64,000 nt of DNA from Streptomyces roseolus (GCF_014649855.1 NZ_BMTV01000005.1:79248-143247), one strand, 5' to 3'; counted from the first letter of the stretch, positions 16,558 through 25,005 are shown. Program-made: numbers and translations. Notes: generated by a model from the letters alone, not told the origin.

Positions 16558-17325
16558 CTACAGCGCCGTCAGCACGCGCGGCCCCGCGTCCGTGACGGCG
16601 ACGGTGTGCTCGGCGTGGGCGGCGCGGGAGCCGTCGAGGGTGCGGATCGTCCAGCCGTCCCGTGCCGTGTAGTGCCCGTCGCCGCCGCCCCCGACGAGCA
16701 TCGGCTCGATCGCCAGGACCATGCCGTGCCGCAGCCTCATCCCGCGCCCGGGCCGCCCCTCGTTGGGCACGCCCGGGTCCTCGTGCATCGCGCGGCCGAT
16801 GCCGTGCCCGCCGAAGCCGTCCGGGATGCCGTACCCGGCCTTCCGGCACACCCGGCCGATGGCGTGCGCCACGTCCCCGATCCTGTTTCCGACCACGGCC
16901 GCCGCGATGCCGGCCGCCAGGGCCTCCTCGGCCGCCCCGATCAGCCGGGTGTCCTCGGCGCGGGCGCGGCCGACGGTGAAGCTCACCGCCGCGTCCCCGG
17001 CCCAGCCGCCCAGCAGCGCCCCGCAGTCCACCGACACCAGGTCGCCGTCGGCGAGCCGGGAGCCGTCCGGGACGCCGTGCACGATCGCGTCGTTGACGGA
17101 GACGCAGACGACGGCCGGGAAGGGCGTCGGCGCCCAGTCCGGCCGGTAGCCCAGGAAGGGCGAGCCGGCACCGGCCTCCGCGAGGACCTCCCGGGCCGCC
17201 CGGTCCAGTTCGGTGACCGGCACCCCGGGCGCCGCCGTCTCCCGCGCGGCCGCCAGGGCCCGGGCCACCACGCGGCCCGCCTCGCGCATCGCGTCCATGT
17301 TCTCGTCGGTCTTGATCTCTACCAT
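16558..17325 (-). CDS. map: Methionine aminopeptidase, type I
   Basis: A 255-residue metallopeptidase that removes the initiator Met from nascent proteins. The pita-bread metal ligands are all visible: Asp in VSVDCGALLGGWAGD (two Asp), His in GGHGIG, Glu in AIEPML, and Glu in HAEHTVAV. It is shorter than the housekeeping ribosomal-operon type and stands beside an XRE regulator. I prefer ATG 17325 over 17331: TATAGT at 17338-17333 (minus strand) is exactly 7 nt upstream of it and no ribosome binding site exists, so the mRNA is likely leaderless. Confidence 0.93.
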   Translation of the reverse strand: MVEIKTDENMDAMREAGRVVARALAAARETAAPGVPVTELDRAAREVLAEAGAGSPFLGYRPDWAPTPFPAVVCVSVNDAIVHGVPDGSRLADGDLVSVDCGALLGGWAGDAAVSFTVGRARAEDTRLIGAAEEALAAGIAAAVVGNRIGDVAHAIGRVCRKAGYGIPDGFGGHGIGRAMHEDPGVPNEGRPGRGMRLRHGMVLAIEPMLVGGGGDGHYTARDGWTIRTLDGSRAAHAEHTVAVTDAGPRVLTAL

Positions 17326-17332
17326 TCCCATT

Positions 17333-17345
17333 ACTATACCGGTAT
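17333..17345. promoter_or_regulatory. Shared operator/promoter of map and an XRE regulator
   Basis: ATACCGGTAT (17336-17345) is a perfect 10-bp palindrome. On the minus strand it overlaps TATAGT, the -10 hexamer of map; on the plus strand TATACC (17335-17340) could serve the regulator gene. A protein bound here would block both promoters. The adjacent XRE protein is the obvious candidate. Confidence 0.5.
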
Positions 17346-17376
17346 GAAAATGGGGGAGGGCGGGTATGGTGGGGGC

Positions 17377-17628
17377 ATGGTGCGCACCCCCCTCACTCAG
17401 GAAGAGCGCGAGCGCGGCGAGCGGCTCGGGCAGCTGCTGCGCGAGGCCCGCGGCGAGCGGTCGATGGTGGAGATCGCGGCGGCGGCCGGCCTCTCGGCCG
17501 AGACGCTCCGCAAGATCGAGACCGGGCGCGCCCCCACCCCGGCCTTCTTCACCGTCGCGGCCCTCGCCGGCGTCCTCGACCTGTCGATGGACGACCTGCT
17601 GGTCCGCAGCGCCCCGTTGCCCGCCTGA
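17377..17628 (+). CDS. XRE-family helix-turn-helix regulator
   Basis: A small 83-residue DNA-binding protein consisting of little more than a Cro/CI-type helix-turn-helix (about residues 15-70). The recognition region reads IAAAAGLSAETLRKIETG. There is no effector domain. It is divergent from map, and the palindrome in between suggests autoregulation and control of map. The ATG at 17377 has a GGTGGGGG ribosome binding site; an in-frame ATG at 17344 lies inside the palindrome and would add 11 Gly-rich residues. Confidence 0.88.
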   Translation: MVRTPLTQEERERGERLGQLLREARGERSMVEIAAAAGLSAETLRKIETGRAPTPAFFTVAALAGVLDLSMDDLLVRSAPLPA

Positions 17629-17772
17629 GCCCCGCCCGCCGGCTCCCGCCCGCGGCCCCGGTCACCGAGTGGCCGCCGCCCTGCCGGGGGAGGACGCTGG
17701 AAGGGAGTACGTCCGGGTGGACCGAGGGCGTACCGCACGGCGTCCCCGCCCGGCCGGGATCGGAGCTGTGCC

Positions 17773-18072
17773 ATGCGCATGCTGCTGAAGGTCGAGATGG
17801 ACACCGCGGCCTCCAACGAGGCCATCAGGCAGGGCAGCATTCCCGGGCTCATGCAGGAGACGATCGCGCGGATCCGCCCCGAGGCCGCCTTCTTCACGGT
17901 CGAGAACGGCTGCCGCACCGGCTACTTCTTCTTCGACCTCACCGAGACCACCGACCTGCCGGCCGTCTCGGAGCCCTTCTTCATGAGGCTCGGCGCCAAG
18001 GTCCACTACTCGCCGGTCATGAACCCGGAGGAGCTGGCCGAGGGCCTGAGCCGGCTCAGCGGCCGGTCCTGA
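17773..18072 (+). CDS. Small conserved hypothetical protein (ferredoxin-like fold guess)
   Basis: A 99-residue cytoplasmic protein. The pattern MRMLLKVEMDT, a long helix with MQETIARIRPEAAFFTV, then GYFFFDLTE and a closing helix fits a dimeric alpha/beta barrel or ferredoxin-like fold as found in EthD/muconolactone isomerase-like proteins. No catalytic residue can be named. It is followed by a hairpin and a convergent gene. Function unknown. Confidence 0.75.
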   Translation: MRMLLKVEMDTAASNEAIRQGSIPGLMQETIARIRPEAAFFTVENGCRTGYFFFDLTETTDLPAVSEPFFMRLGAKVHYSPVMNPEELAEGLSRLSGRS

Positions 18073-18084
18073 CCCCGGATCAGC

Positions 18085-18104
18085 AGCCGGGCCCGGACCC
18101 GGCT
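18085..18104. terminator. Hairpin between convergent genes
   Basis: AGCCGGG pairs perfectly with CCCGGCT across a 6-nt loop, 12 nt after the upstream stop. It lies between two convergent genes. Confidence 0.5.
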
Positions 18105-18181
18105 CGGCGCCAGGCCGGGCCCGGTCCAGGCTCGACGCCCGGCTCCGCGGCCCGGGCCCCGCCGCCCTGGCCCGCCGGCCC

Positions 18182-18841
18182 TCACGTCGAGACCGCGAGC
18201 GGGACGCGGCTGTGGCGGGGCGTCTCGATCTCGTCGAGCAGGGCGAGCGCCAGGTCGGCGTGCGCGAGGCGGCCGGGGCCGTCGACGACCGTGCCGACCG
18301 CCGTCCGGTACCCGCCCGTGGGCTCCGCCGCCGCGTCCAGGTCCAGCGGCGGCACCACCATCAGCCAGTCGAGCGCCGGCCCCGCCCCCGCCGTGAGCAG
18401 CTCGAACTCCACCACGTGACCCTGGGCGAAGGCCCGCCACTCCGCCGGGAAGCCCGGCGCGTCCATCAGCCGGACGCCGGACGCGTCCTCCAGCGTGGTG
18501 GCGATCCCCAGGGTCAGCAGCCGGCCGACCCCGGCCGCCGGAAGCCCGGAGAGCAGCGCCTTCGCGGTCGCGGTGAAGTACTCCTCCGACGGCACGTCGA
18601 GCCGGACCGAGGCGTGCAGGGCCGCGTCGTGCCCGGCGGCGAGCGCCGCCACCGACTCCGGGTCCGTCACGTCGCCGCGCACGACGGACACCCCCGGCGC
18701 CTCCAGGCCGGGGTGACGCGCCGGATCGCGCACCACCGCCGTCACCCGGTGGCCCCGGCCCGCCGCCTCCGCCACGGCCGCACGGCCGACCCGTCCACCC
18801 GCGCCGAACACGATGATCTTCTTGCCCGTCTCGTTTCCCAT
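18182..18841 (-). CDS. NAD(P)-binding oxidoreductase (NmrA/SDR-like)
   Basis: A 219-residue Rossmann protein of the atypical short-chain dehydrogenase type. The dinucleotide motif FGAGGRVGRAA is near residue 12, followed by an Arg in VVRDPARH that favours NADP. No YxxxK catalytic pair is evident, as in NmrA-like or YwnB-like members. Divergent transcription from an HxlR regulator is the classic arrangement for redox- or quinone-responsive control. TACCGT lies 7 nt before the ATG on the minus strand. Confidence 0.85.
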   Translation of the reverse strand: MGNETGKKIIVFGAGGRVGRAAVAEAAGRGHRVTAVVRDPARHPGLEAPGVSVVRGDVTDPESVAALAAGHDAALHASVRLDVPSEEYFTATAKALLSGLPAAGVGRLLTLGIATTLEDASGVRLMDAPGFPAEWRAFAQGHVVEFELLTAGAGPALDWLMVVPPLDLDAAAEPTGGYRTAVGTVVDGPGRLAHADLALALLDEIETPRHSRVPLAVST

Positions 18842-18848
18842 GGCCGGG

Positions 18849-18854
18849 ACGGTA
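18849..18854 (-). promoter_or_regulatory. -10 hexamer TACCGT of the NmrA-like gene
   Basis: Read on the minus strand, TACCGT is followed by 7 nt and the ATG at 18841. The arrangement mirrors that of the divergent regulator gene, so both mRNAs look leaderless. Confidence 0.5.
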
Positions 18855-18894
18855 GGACGGCGACCCCCGGTCACTTCAAGGGAACCGGCGCCGC

Positions 18895-18900
18895 TACCGT
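18895..18900 (+). promoter_or_regulatory. -10 hexamer TACCGT of the HxlR gene
   Basis: The same TACCGT hexamer lies 7 nt before the regulator ATG at 18908. The two divergent -10 elements are 40 nt apart, so one bound regulator dimer could cover both. Confidence 0.5.
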
Positions 18901-18907
18901 CGGTCCC

Positions 18908-19297
18908 ATGAGTGAACCGCCCCCGATCCGCGTCCGGTTCGACGACCCCGACTGCGCCGACGGGACCGTCCAGCCCTTCCGCGTCGGCGACAAGTGGACC
19001 GGCGTGGTGCTGCGCTGCCTGGAGGACGGCGCCGCCCGCCGCTTCGGCGAACTCCGCGCCGCCCTCCCCTGGATCACCCCCAAGGTCCTCACCGAGACCC
19101 TCCGCTCCATGGAGCGCAGCGGCTTCCTCACCCGGAGCGCGTACGAGGAGAACCCGCCGCGCGTCGAGTACGCCCTCACCCCGCTCGGCCGCTCCCTCCT
19201 CGGCCCGCTGGACACCGCCTGCGCCTGGGCCCGCGCCCACGGCGCCGAGGTCGGCGACGCCCGCGCCGCGTATCCGCGGGACCGCCCGGTGCCGTGA
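18908..19297 (+). CDS. HxlR-family transcriptional regulator
   Basis: A 129-residue winged helix-turn-helix protein. Typical HxlR wording is seen: GDKWTGVVLRCL, RRFGELRAALPWITPKVLT (recognition helix), and a wing with PPRVEYALTPLGRSL. The usual N-terminal redox Cys is represented by Cys in DPDCADG. It probably controls the divergent NmrA-like gene and itself. Confidence 0.9.
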   Translation: MSEPPPIRVRFDDPDCADGTVQPFRVGDKWTGVVLRCLEDGAARRFGELRAALPWITPKVLTETLRSMERSGFLTRSAYEENPPRVEYALTPLGRSLLGPLDTACAWARAHGAEVGDARAAYPRDRPVP

Positions 19298-19352
19298 CGG
19301 CGGACGCGCCGCCCGGGAGACCCCGACGCGCGCCCCTGTCCCCGCTCCGGCA

Positions 19353-19358
19353 TAGGCT
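19353..19358 (+). promoter_or_regulatory. -10 hexamer TAGGCT, probable leaderless mRNA
   Basis: TAGGCT lies 8 nt before the ATG at 19367 and no ribosome binding site is present. Confidence 0.45.
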
Positions 19359-19366
19359 GCGCGGTC

Positions 19367-19762
19367 ATGACGAACGACCGACGCATCCCCGAGGAGCTGC
19401 GGCGCGGCCGCTACCTCAGCCTCACCACCTACCGGAAGGACGGGACCGGGGTCGCCACCCCGGTCTGGTACGCCGTCGACGAGGAGCGGGTGTACGTGTG
19501 GACCCGCGCCGACTCCTGGAAGGTCAAGCGGCTCCGCAAGGACCCCCGGGTCGAACTGGCCGTCTGCGACCTGCGCGGCAACGTCCCCGAGGGCGCCGCC
19601 CGGACCGCCGGGACCGCCCGCCTCGTCACCGGGGAGGAACTGCGCCGCATCCGCCGCCTGCTGTCCCGCAAGTACACCTACCAGTACTGGCTGGTGGACT
19701 GGCCGGCCACCCTCGTCCGCCTCGGCAAGCGCCCGCACACCGGGATCGTCGTCACCCTGTGA
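19367..19762 (+). CDS. PPOX-class F420-dependent oxidoreductase
   Basis: A 131-residue split-barrel flavin/deazaflavin oxidoreductase of the pyridoxamine-oxidase-like family. It begins with IPEELRRGRYLSLTTYRKDG, the substrate/cofactor strand GVATPVWYAVDEERVYVWT follows, then the phosphate-binding KVKRLRKDPRVEL. The short form with Tyr-rich C-terminus (KYTYQYWLVDW) matches the F420-binding branch of actinobacteria. The substrate is unknown; it has no obvious operon partner. Confidence 0.88.
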   Translation: MTNDRRIPEELRRGRYLSLTTYRKDGTGVATPVWYAVDEERVYVWTRADSWKVKRLRKDPRVELAVCDLRGNVPEGAARTAGTARLVTGEELRRIRRLLSRKYTYQYWLVDWPATLVRLGKRPHTGIVVTL

Positions 19763-19921
19763 GCCGCCGGCGCGAACCCGCCCGTACGCGCCGGTACGAG
19801 ATCGATGTGGTCCGGGGGGCACGGAAAGGAAAACGGTCCGTAGCCGTCCCGTAACACGACTGCGGTGCAATGCCCTGCGACGGACCGGAAGGTCCCCTTC
19901 TCCTGAGCGCGGGGCAGGTGC

Positions 19922-21217
19922 ATGCGGATGACGGCTCCTCACATTCCCTCCGGAATGGCCGATTTCACCCACTGGCTGAACGGTCTGGCCGCCCGCGCCG
20001 AGCGGGTCGGCGGCTGGTGGGCCGTCTTCGCGGAACGGGACCCGGAGGGCCTGCGCGCCTGCCTCGACGGCACCGAACTGCTGCCCTGGGACGTCGTCGA
20101 GTCCCTGCTCCGGGACGTGGGGGAGGCCCCGGGCCGGGGCCGCGAGCTCTACGAGGCCGCCGCCGGCGCGCACGACCGGGCGCCCGGCGGGGCCGAGGCC
20201 CTGGCGGCCCGCCGCGACGCGATGGAGCGCGAACTCCGGCACGCCGAGGCGCGGATCGAGGAGCTGGAGCGACGCCTCGGCGCCCACCCGGCCCCGGGCC
20301 CCGAGGAGGCGGCCCGGCTGGTCCACGACCTCGCCTGGACCCGCGACGACCACGCCCGCGCCACCGCCCGCCTCGCCGACCTCGCCGCCCGCCTCGTGAA
20401 CCTGCGCGGCGCCACCGCCCGGGACGGGGCCCCGCCCGGGCGGGCCGCGTCCGACGGTTCCGCGCCCGCGGTGGCGCGGCGGCGGCCGCGGGGGGCCCGG
20501 TACGCCTGGGTGGAGGCGGACGACGCCGCCGAGGGGGCCGTGGCCGTCGGCGCGCCCGCCCTGCCCGTCGGCGGGGGCGAGCCGCCGCGCGGCGCCCGGT
20601 TCCGGGGGCGGACCGGGTCCCGTACCGCCGCGTCGGACGCCCCGGAGGCCGGAGCGGTCCCCGCCGACGGGGCGGACGAGGCGGAGGAGGCCGCCCGCGC
20701 CGCCGTCAACGCCGTGTACGCCCTCCGGCGGCTGCGGGCCCAGGGTCGCACCGGCGAGGCGCACGTGCTGCTCTGCGAGGCGCTCGGCGGGCCGCCCGGC
20801 CGGCTGCCCGCGCTCGCCGCGGAGCTGCACCGGGCCGGCTTCGGCACCGACTGGGGCACCCTGCTCTGGGAGGCCGCCTCGCTGCCGCCCGCCCGGCTCG
20901 CCGCCGTCGCCGGGGCGCTCGCCGACGCGGGCCGCGCCGAGGACTGCGAGCAGCTGCTGCGCCAGGGTCTCGGCCGGCCGGTCGAGGAGCTCGCCGGGGC
21001 GGTCGCCGCCCTGGTCGCGGAGGCCCGCGAACGCGAGGCCCACGCCCTGCTCACCGCCTTCATCCGGGTCCGCACCCCCGAGGAGGCGGCCCGGCTCGCC
21101 GCCGTCGACCCGGCCCTCCTCATGCCCCGGCTGGGGGCGGCGGCCCGTGCCCTGTCGGCGGCCGACGACCGGGCGCTGCGGCACGCGCTGCGGGTCGGCG
21201 GCGTCCTCGGCCCCTGA
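19922..21217 (+). CDS. Hypothetical coiled-coil/helical-repeat protein
   Basis: A 431-residue protein with no recognised domain. Residues 1-70 form a small conserved-looking head (MADFTHWLNGLAARAERVGG, then WWAVFAERDPEG). Residues about 75-160 are Glu/Arg/Ala-rich and probably coiled coil. A low-complexity Gly/Pro/Arg linker (about 165-240) leads to an all-helical C-terminal half with repeated AxxLxxAGRxxxCExLL patterns, reminiscent of alpha-solenoid repeats. Similar Streptomyces proteins are often labelled as large tegument-like by low-complexity matches, which I do not take as function. An in-frame ATG at 19928 is possible. Confidence 0.75.
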   Translation: MRMTAPHIPSGMADFTHWLNGLAARAERVGGWWAVFAERDPEGLRACLDGTELLPWDVVESLLRDVGEAPGRGRELYEAAAGAHDRAPGGAEALAARRDAMERELRHAEARIEELERRLGAHPAPGPEEAARLVHDLAWTRDDHARATARLADLAARLVNLRGATARDGAPPGRAASDGSAPAVARRRPRGARYAWVEADDAAEGAVAVGAPALPVGGGEPPRGARFRGRTGSRTAASDAPEAGAVPADGADEAEEAARAAVNAVYALRRLRAQGRTGEAHVLLCEALGGPPGRLPALAAELHRAGFGTDWGTLLWEAASLPPARLAAVAGALADAGRAEDCEQLLRQGLGRPVEELAGAVAALVAEAREREAHALLTAFIRVRTPEEAARLAAVDPALLMPRLGAAARALSAADDRALRHALRVGGVLGP

Positions 21218-21325
21218 GGGCCGGCCCCGGCGAGAACGGGAGCAGTCGGCACGTGTCGGTACGTGTCCGGTGTGGACCACTCCGGTATGAAACATGATCG
21301 ACTGCGCCGCTTCCGGGCGGCGGTC

Positions 21326-21354
21326 TTGCTCCGGGGTGTGACGGGGCTTACGTT
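21326..21354 (+). promoter_or_regulatory. Promoter of the pyrimidine-degradation operon
   Basis: TTGCTC (21326-21331) and TACGTT (21349-21354) are separated by 17 nt, the best -35/-10 pair seen in the window. They lie 65 nt before the first gene, with an inverted repeat just downstream. Confidence 0.55.
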
Positions 21355-21372
21355 CTCCTCCTACACACCGTG

Positions 21373-21386
21373 TCTACGGGCGTAGA
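21373..21386. promoter_or_regulatory. Operator candidate of the pyrimidine-degradation operon
   Basis: TCTACG and CGTAGA form a perfect 6-bp inverted repeat with a 2-nt spacer. It directly follows another small dyad, ACACCGTGT (21365-21373). Both lie about 10-30 nt downstream of the -10, a good roadblock position for a dimeric repressor such as a GntR type. Confidence 0.5.
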
Positions 21387-21418
21387 GGCTCATCGACGCC
21401 GCGCCGAAGGAGCTGCTC

Positions 21419-22258
21419 ATGACCGTCGTACGCGCCGCCCTCGTCCAGGCGACCTGGACCGGCGACACCGAATCCATGATCGCCAAGCACGAGGAGCACG
21501 CCCGCGAGGCGGCCCGCCGGGGCGCCCAGGTGATCGGCTTCCAGGAGGTGTTCAACGCCCCCTACTTCTGCCAGGTCCAGGAACCCGAGCACTACCGCTG
21601 GGCCGAGCCCGTCCCGGACGGCCCCACCGTCACGCGGATGCGGGAGCTCGCCCGCGAGACCGGCATGGTGATCGTCGTCCCGGTCTTCGAGGTCGAGGCC
21701 GAGGGCTTCTACTACAACACCGCCGCCGTCGTCGACGCGGACGGCAGCTACCTCGGCAAGTACCGCAAGCACCACATCCCGCAGGTCAAGGGGTTCTGGG
21801 AGAAGTACTACTTCCGCCCGGGCAACGCCGGCTGGCCGGTCTTCGACACCGCCGTCGGCAAGGTCGGCGTCTACATCTGCTACGACCGCCACTTCCCCGA
21901 GGGCTGGCGGCAACTCGGGCTCAACGGCGCACAGCTGGTCTACAACCCGTCGGCGACCCACCGCGGCCTCTCCTCCTACCTGTGGCAGCTGGAGCAGCCC
22001 GCCGCCGCCGTCGCCAACGAGTACTTCGTCGCCGCCATCAACCGCGTCGGCGTCGAGGAGTACGGCGACAACGACTTCTACGGCACCAGCTACTTCGTCG
22101 ACCCGCGCGGCCGCTTCGTCGGCGACGTCGCCTCCGACAAGGAGGAGGAACTCGTCGTGCGCGACCTCGACTTCGGCCTCATCGAGGAGGTCCGGCAGCA
22201 GTGGGCCTTCTACCGGGACCGCCGTCCCGACGCGTACGACGGGCTGGTCCGGCCGTGA
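21419..22258 (+). CDS. Beta-ureidopropionase-like carbon-nitrogen hydrolase
   Basis: A 279-residue nitrilase-superfamily amidohydrolase, predicted to cut N-carbamoyl-beta-alanine (or N-carbamoyl amino acids) to the amino acid, CO2 and ammonia. The catalytic triad is visible: Glu in GFQEVFNAPYF, Lys in GKYRKHHIP, and Cys in VGVYICYDRHFPEG. The context, with aminotransferase and dihydropyrimidinase genes immediately downstream, supports the last hydrolytic step of reductive pyrimidine or hydantoin breakdown. The stop overlaps the next start (GTGA). Confidence 0.88.
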   Translation: MTVVRAALVQATWTGDTESMIAKHEEHAREAARRGAQVIGFQEVFNAPYFCQVQEPEHYRWAEPVPDGPTVTRMRELARETGMVIVVPVFEVEAEGFYYNTAAVVDADGSYLGKYRKHHIPQVKGFWEKYYFRPGNAGWPVFDTAVGKVGVYICYDRHFPEGWRQLGLNGAQLVYNPSATHRGLSSYLWQLEQPAAAVANEYFVAAINRVGVEEYGDNDFYGTSYFVDPRGRFVGDVASDKEEELVVRDLDFGLIEEVRQQWAFYRDRRPDAYDGLVRP

Positions 22259-23535
22259 ACAGCCTGTACGCCCGCCACCGTTCCGTCCTGCCCGACTGGC
22301 TCGCCCTCTACTACCGGGAGCCGATCGAGATCACCCACGGCGAGGGCCGCCACGTCTGGGACGCCGAGGGCCGCCGCTACCTCGACTTCTTCGGCGGCAT
22401 CCTCACCACCATGACCGCCCACGCCCTCCCCGAGGTGACCAAGGCGGTCGCCGAGCAGGCCGGCCGGATCGTCCACTCCTCCACCCTCTACCTCAACCGG
22501 CCGATGGTGGAGCTCGCCGAACGGATCGCCACCCTCTCCGGCATCCCCGACGCCCGGGTCTTCTTCACCACCTCCGGCACCGAGGCCAACGACACGGCCC
22601 TGCTCCTCGCCACCGCGTACCGCGGCTCGAACCAGATCCTGGCGATGCGCAACAGCTACCACGGCCGCTCCTTCTCCACCGTCGGCGTCACCGGCAACCG
22701 CTCCTGGTCGCCCACCGGCCTCTCCCCGCTCCAGACCCTCTACGTGCACGGCGCGGTCCGCGGCCGCGGCCCCTTCGCGGGCCTCAGCGACGAGCGCTTC
22801 ACCGAGGCCGCCGTCGCCGACCTCGAAGACCTCCTCGGCCACACCCACCGCACCGCCGCCCTCATCGCCGAACCCATCCAGGGCGTCGGCGGCTTCACCT
22901 CCCCGCCCGACGGCCTGTACGCCGCCTTCCGCCGCGTCCTCGACCGCCACGGCGTCCTCTGGATCTCCGACGAGGTGCAGACCGGCTGGGGCCGTACCGG
23001 CGAGCACTTCTGGGGCTGGCAGGCGCACGGCCAGGCCGGCCCGCCCGACCTGCTCACCTTCGCCAAGGGCATCGGCAACGGCATGTCCATCGGCGGGGTC
23101 GTCGCCCGGGCCGAGATCATGAACTGCCTCGACGCCAACTCCATCTCCACTTTCGGCGGTTCGCCCGTCACCATGGCCGCGGGCCTCGCCAACCTCGGCT
23201 ACCTCCTGGACCACGACCTCCAGGGCAACGCCCGGCGCGTCGGCGGCCTCCTCATCGAACGGCTCCGGGCCGCCGCGGCCGGCGTCGACCTCGTCCGCGA
23301 GGTCCGCGGCCGGGGCCTCATGATCGGCATCGAGCTCGCCGACCCCGTCACCGGCGCGGCCGCCCCCGAGGCCGCTTCCGCCGTCCTGGAGAAGGCCCGC
23401 GAGAACGGCCTCCTCATCGGCAAGGGCGGTGGCCACGACACCAGCTCACTGCGCGTCGCGCCCCCGCTCTCGCTCACCGTCGCCGAGGCCGAGGAAGGCG
23501 CCGCCGTCCTCGAACAGGCCCTCCGGTCCCTCTAG
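22255..23535 (+). CDS. Class III PLP-dependent aminotransferase
   Basis: A 426-residue omega-aminotransferase. Conserved stretches include FFTTSGTEANDTALL, AEPIQGVGG, the PLP-ring Asp in ISDEVQTGWGRTGEHFW, and the Schiff-base Lys in LTFAKGIGNG. In this operon it likely converts beta-alanine (or 3-aminoisobutyrate) to malonate semialdehyde (or the methyl homologue) with pyruvate or 2-oxoglutarate as acceptor. It starts at GTG 22255, coupled to the amidohydrolase by a 4-nt overlap. Confidence 0.9.
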   Translation: MNSLYARHRSVLPDWLALYYREPIEITHGEGRHVWDAEGRRYLDFFGGILTTMTAHALPEVTKAVAEQAGRIVHSSTLYLNRPMVELAERIATLSGIPDARVFFTTSGTEANDTALLLATAYRGSNQILAMRNSYHGRSFSTVGVTGNRSWSPTGLSPLQTLYVHGAVRGRGPFAGLSDERFTEAAVADLEDLLGHTHRTAALIAEPIQGVGGFTSPPDGLYAAFRRVLDRHGVLWISDEVQTGWGRTGEHFWGWQAHGQAGPPDLLTFAKGIGNGMSIGGVVARAEIMNCLDANSISTFGGSPVTMAAGLANLGYLLDHDLQGNARRVGGLLIERLRAAAAGVDLVREVRGRGLMIGIELADPVTGAAAPEAASAVLEKARENGLLIGKGGGHDTSSLRVAPPLSLTVAEAEEGAAVLEQALRSL

Positions 23536-23554
23536 TTGGCAGGGGAGTACTCCC

Positions 23555-24958
23555 ATGAGCACCCGAACCCTGATCCGGGGCGGTCTCGTCGTCACCGCCT
23601 CCGACGAACTCCACGCCGACGTCCTCGTCGAGGACGGCCGCGTCGCCGTGCTCGCCGCCCACGGCTCCGGAGCGGCGGCCGGCCTGACCGCCGACCGCGT
23701 CCTCGACGCCACCGGCCGCTACGTCATCCCGGGCGGGGTCGACGCGCACACGCACATGGAGCTGCCCTTCGGCGGCACGTTCGCGTCGGACACGTTCGAG
23801 ACGGGGACGCGGGCCGCCGCGTGGGGCGGGACGACGACGATCGTCGACTTCGCGGTGCAGGCGCAGGGCGAGTCGCTGCAGGCCGGTCTGAACGCCTGGC
23901 TGGAGAAGGCGGACGGGAACTGCGCGATCGACTACGGATTCCACATGATCATGTCGGACGTGAACGAGGCGACGCTCAAGGAGATGCCGAAGCTCATCGA
24001 GCACGGCGTTCCCTCGTTCAAGCTGTTCATGGCGTATCCGGGCGTCTTCTACTCGGACGACGGGCAGATCCTGCGGGCGATGCAGGTGGCCGGCGAGACC
24101 GGCGGGCTGATCATGATGCACGCGGAGAACGGCATCGCGATCGACGTGCTCGTCGAGCAGGCGCTGGCGAGGGGGGAGACCGATCCCCGCTTCCACGGGG
24201 AGGTCCGCAAGGCGCTCCTGGAAGCGGAGGCCACCCACCGCGCGATCCAGCTCGCCCGCGTCGCGGGCTCTCCGCTGTACGTCGTCCACGTCTCGGCGCA
24301 GGAGGCGGTGGCCGAGCTGGCGGCCGCCCGGGACATGGGGCTTCCGGTCTTCGGCGAGACCTGCCCGCAGTACCTCTTCCTGTCCACGGACAACCTCGCG
24401 GAGCCGGACTTCGAGGGCGCCAAGTACGTGTGCTCGACACCGCTGCGGCCGAAGGAGCACCAGGCGGCGCTCTGGCGGGGCCTGCGGACGAACGACCTCC
24501 AGGTGGTGTCCACGGACCACTGCCCGTTCTGCTTCGTGGGCCAGAAGGAGCTCGGCCGGGGCGACTTCTCGAAGATCCCCAACGGCCTGCCGGGGGTGGA
24601 GAACCGGATGGACCTGCTGCACCAGGCGGTCGTGGACGGTCACATCTCGCGGCGCCGCTGGATCGAGATCGCCTGCGCGACGCCGGCGAGGATGTTCGGC
24701 ATCTACCCGCAGAAGGGCACCATCGCCCCCGGCGCGGACGCCGACATCGTCCTCTACGACCCGCACGCCACCCAGGTGCTGTCGGCCGGGACGCACCACA
24801 TGAACGTCGACTACTCGGCGTACGAGGGCAAGACGATCACGGGTCAGGTGGAGACCGTCCTCTCGCGGGGCGAGGTCGTCATCGACCGGCGGACGTACGT
24901 GGGCCGCACGGGGCACGGGGTCTTCGTGCCGCGCGGTCTCTGTCAGTACCTGGGCTGA
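23555..24958 (+). CDS. hydA: Dihydropyrimidinase / D-hydantoinase
   Basis: A 467-residue cyclic amidohydrolase opening the dihydropyrimidine or hydantoin ring. Metal ligands are seen in DAHTHME, the carbamylated Lys in SFKLFMAYPG, His in MMHAENG and VVHVSA, and Asp in STDHCPF. AGGGGAG at about 23540 serves the ATG at 23555. Codon choice shifts inside the gene: the first 200 nt favour C-ending codons as in the neighbours, while about 23780-24650 is rich in G-ending codons (GCG, ACG, GGG). This could mark recombination. Confidence 0.93.
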   Translation: MSTRTLIRGGLVVTASDELHADVLVEDGRVAVLAAHGSGAAAGLTADRVLDATGRYVIPGGVDAHTHMELPFGGTFASDTFETGTRAAAWGGTTTIVDFAVQAQGESLQAGLNAWLEKADGNCAIDYGFHMIMSDVNEATLKEMPKLIEHGVPSFKLFMAYPGVFYSDDGQILRAMQVAGETGGLIMMHAENGIAIDVLVEQALARGETDPRFHGEVRKALLEAEATHRAIQLARVAGSPLYVVHVSAQEAVAELAAARDMGLPVFGETCPQYLFLSTDNLAEPDFEGAKYVCSTPLRPKEHQAALWRGLRTNDLQVVSTDHCPFCFVGQKELGRGDFSKIPNGLPGVENRMDLLHQAVVDGHISRRRWIEIACATPARMFGIYPQKGTIAPGADADIVLYDPHATQVLSAGTHHMNVDYSAYEGKTITGQVETVLSRGEVVIDRRTYVGRTGHGVFVPRGLCQYLG

Positions 24959-25005
24959 GCGGCCCGGGATCCCGTCGCACCGCATCGAACTGGGAGGCCA
25001 CCGAA

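Noticed and set aside
17377..17628. XRE protein as the cluster regulator
   Set aside because: It is 9 kb away, and the palindrome ties it to map.
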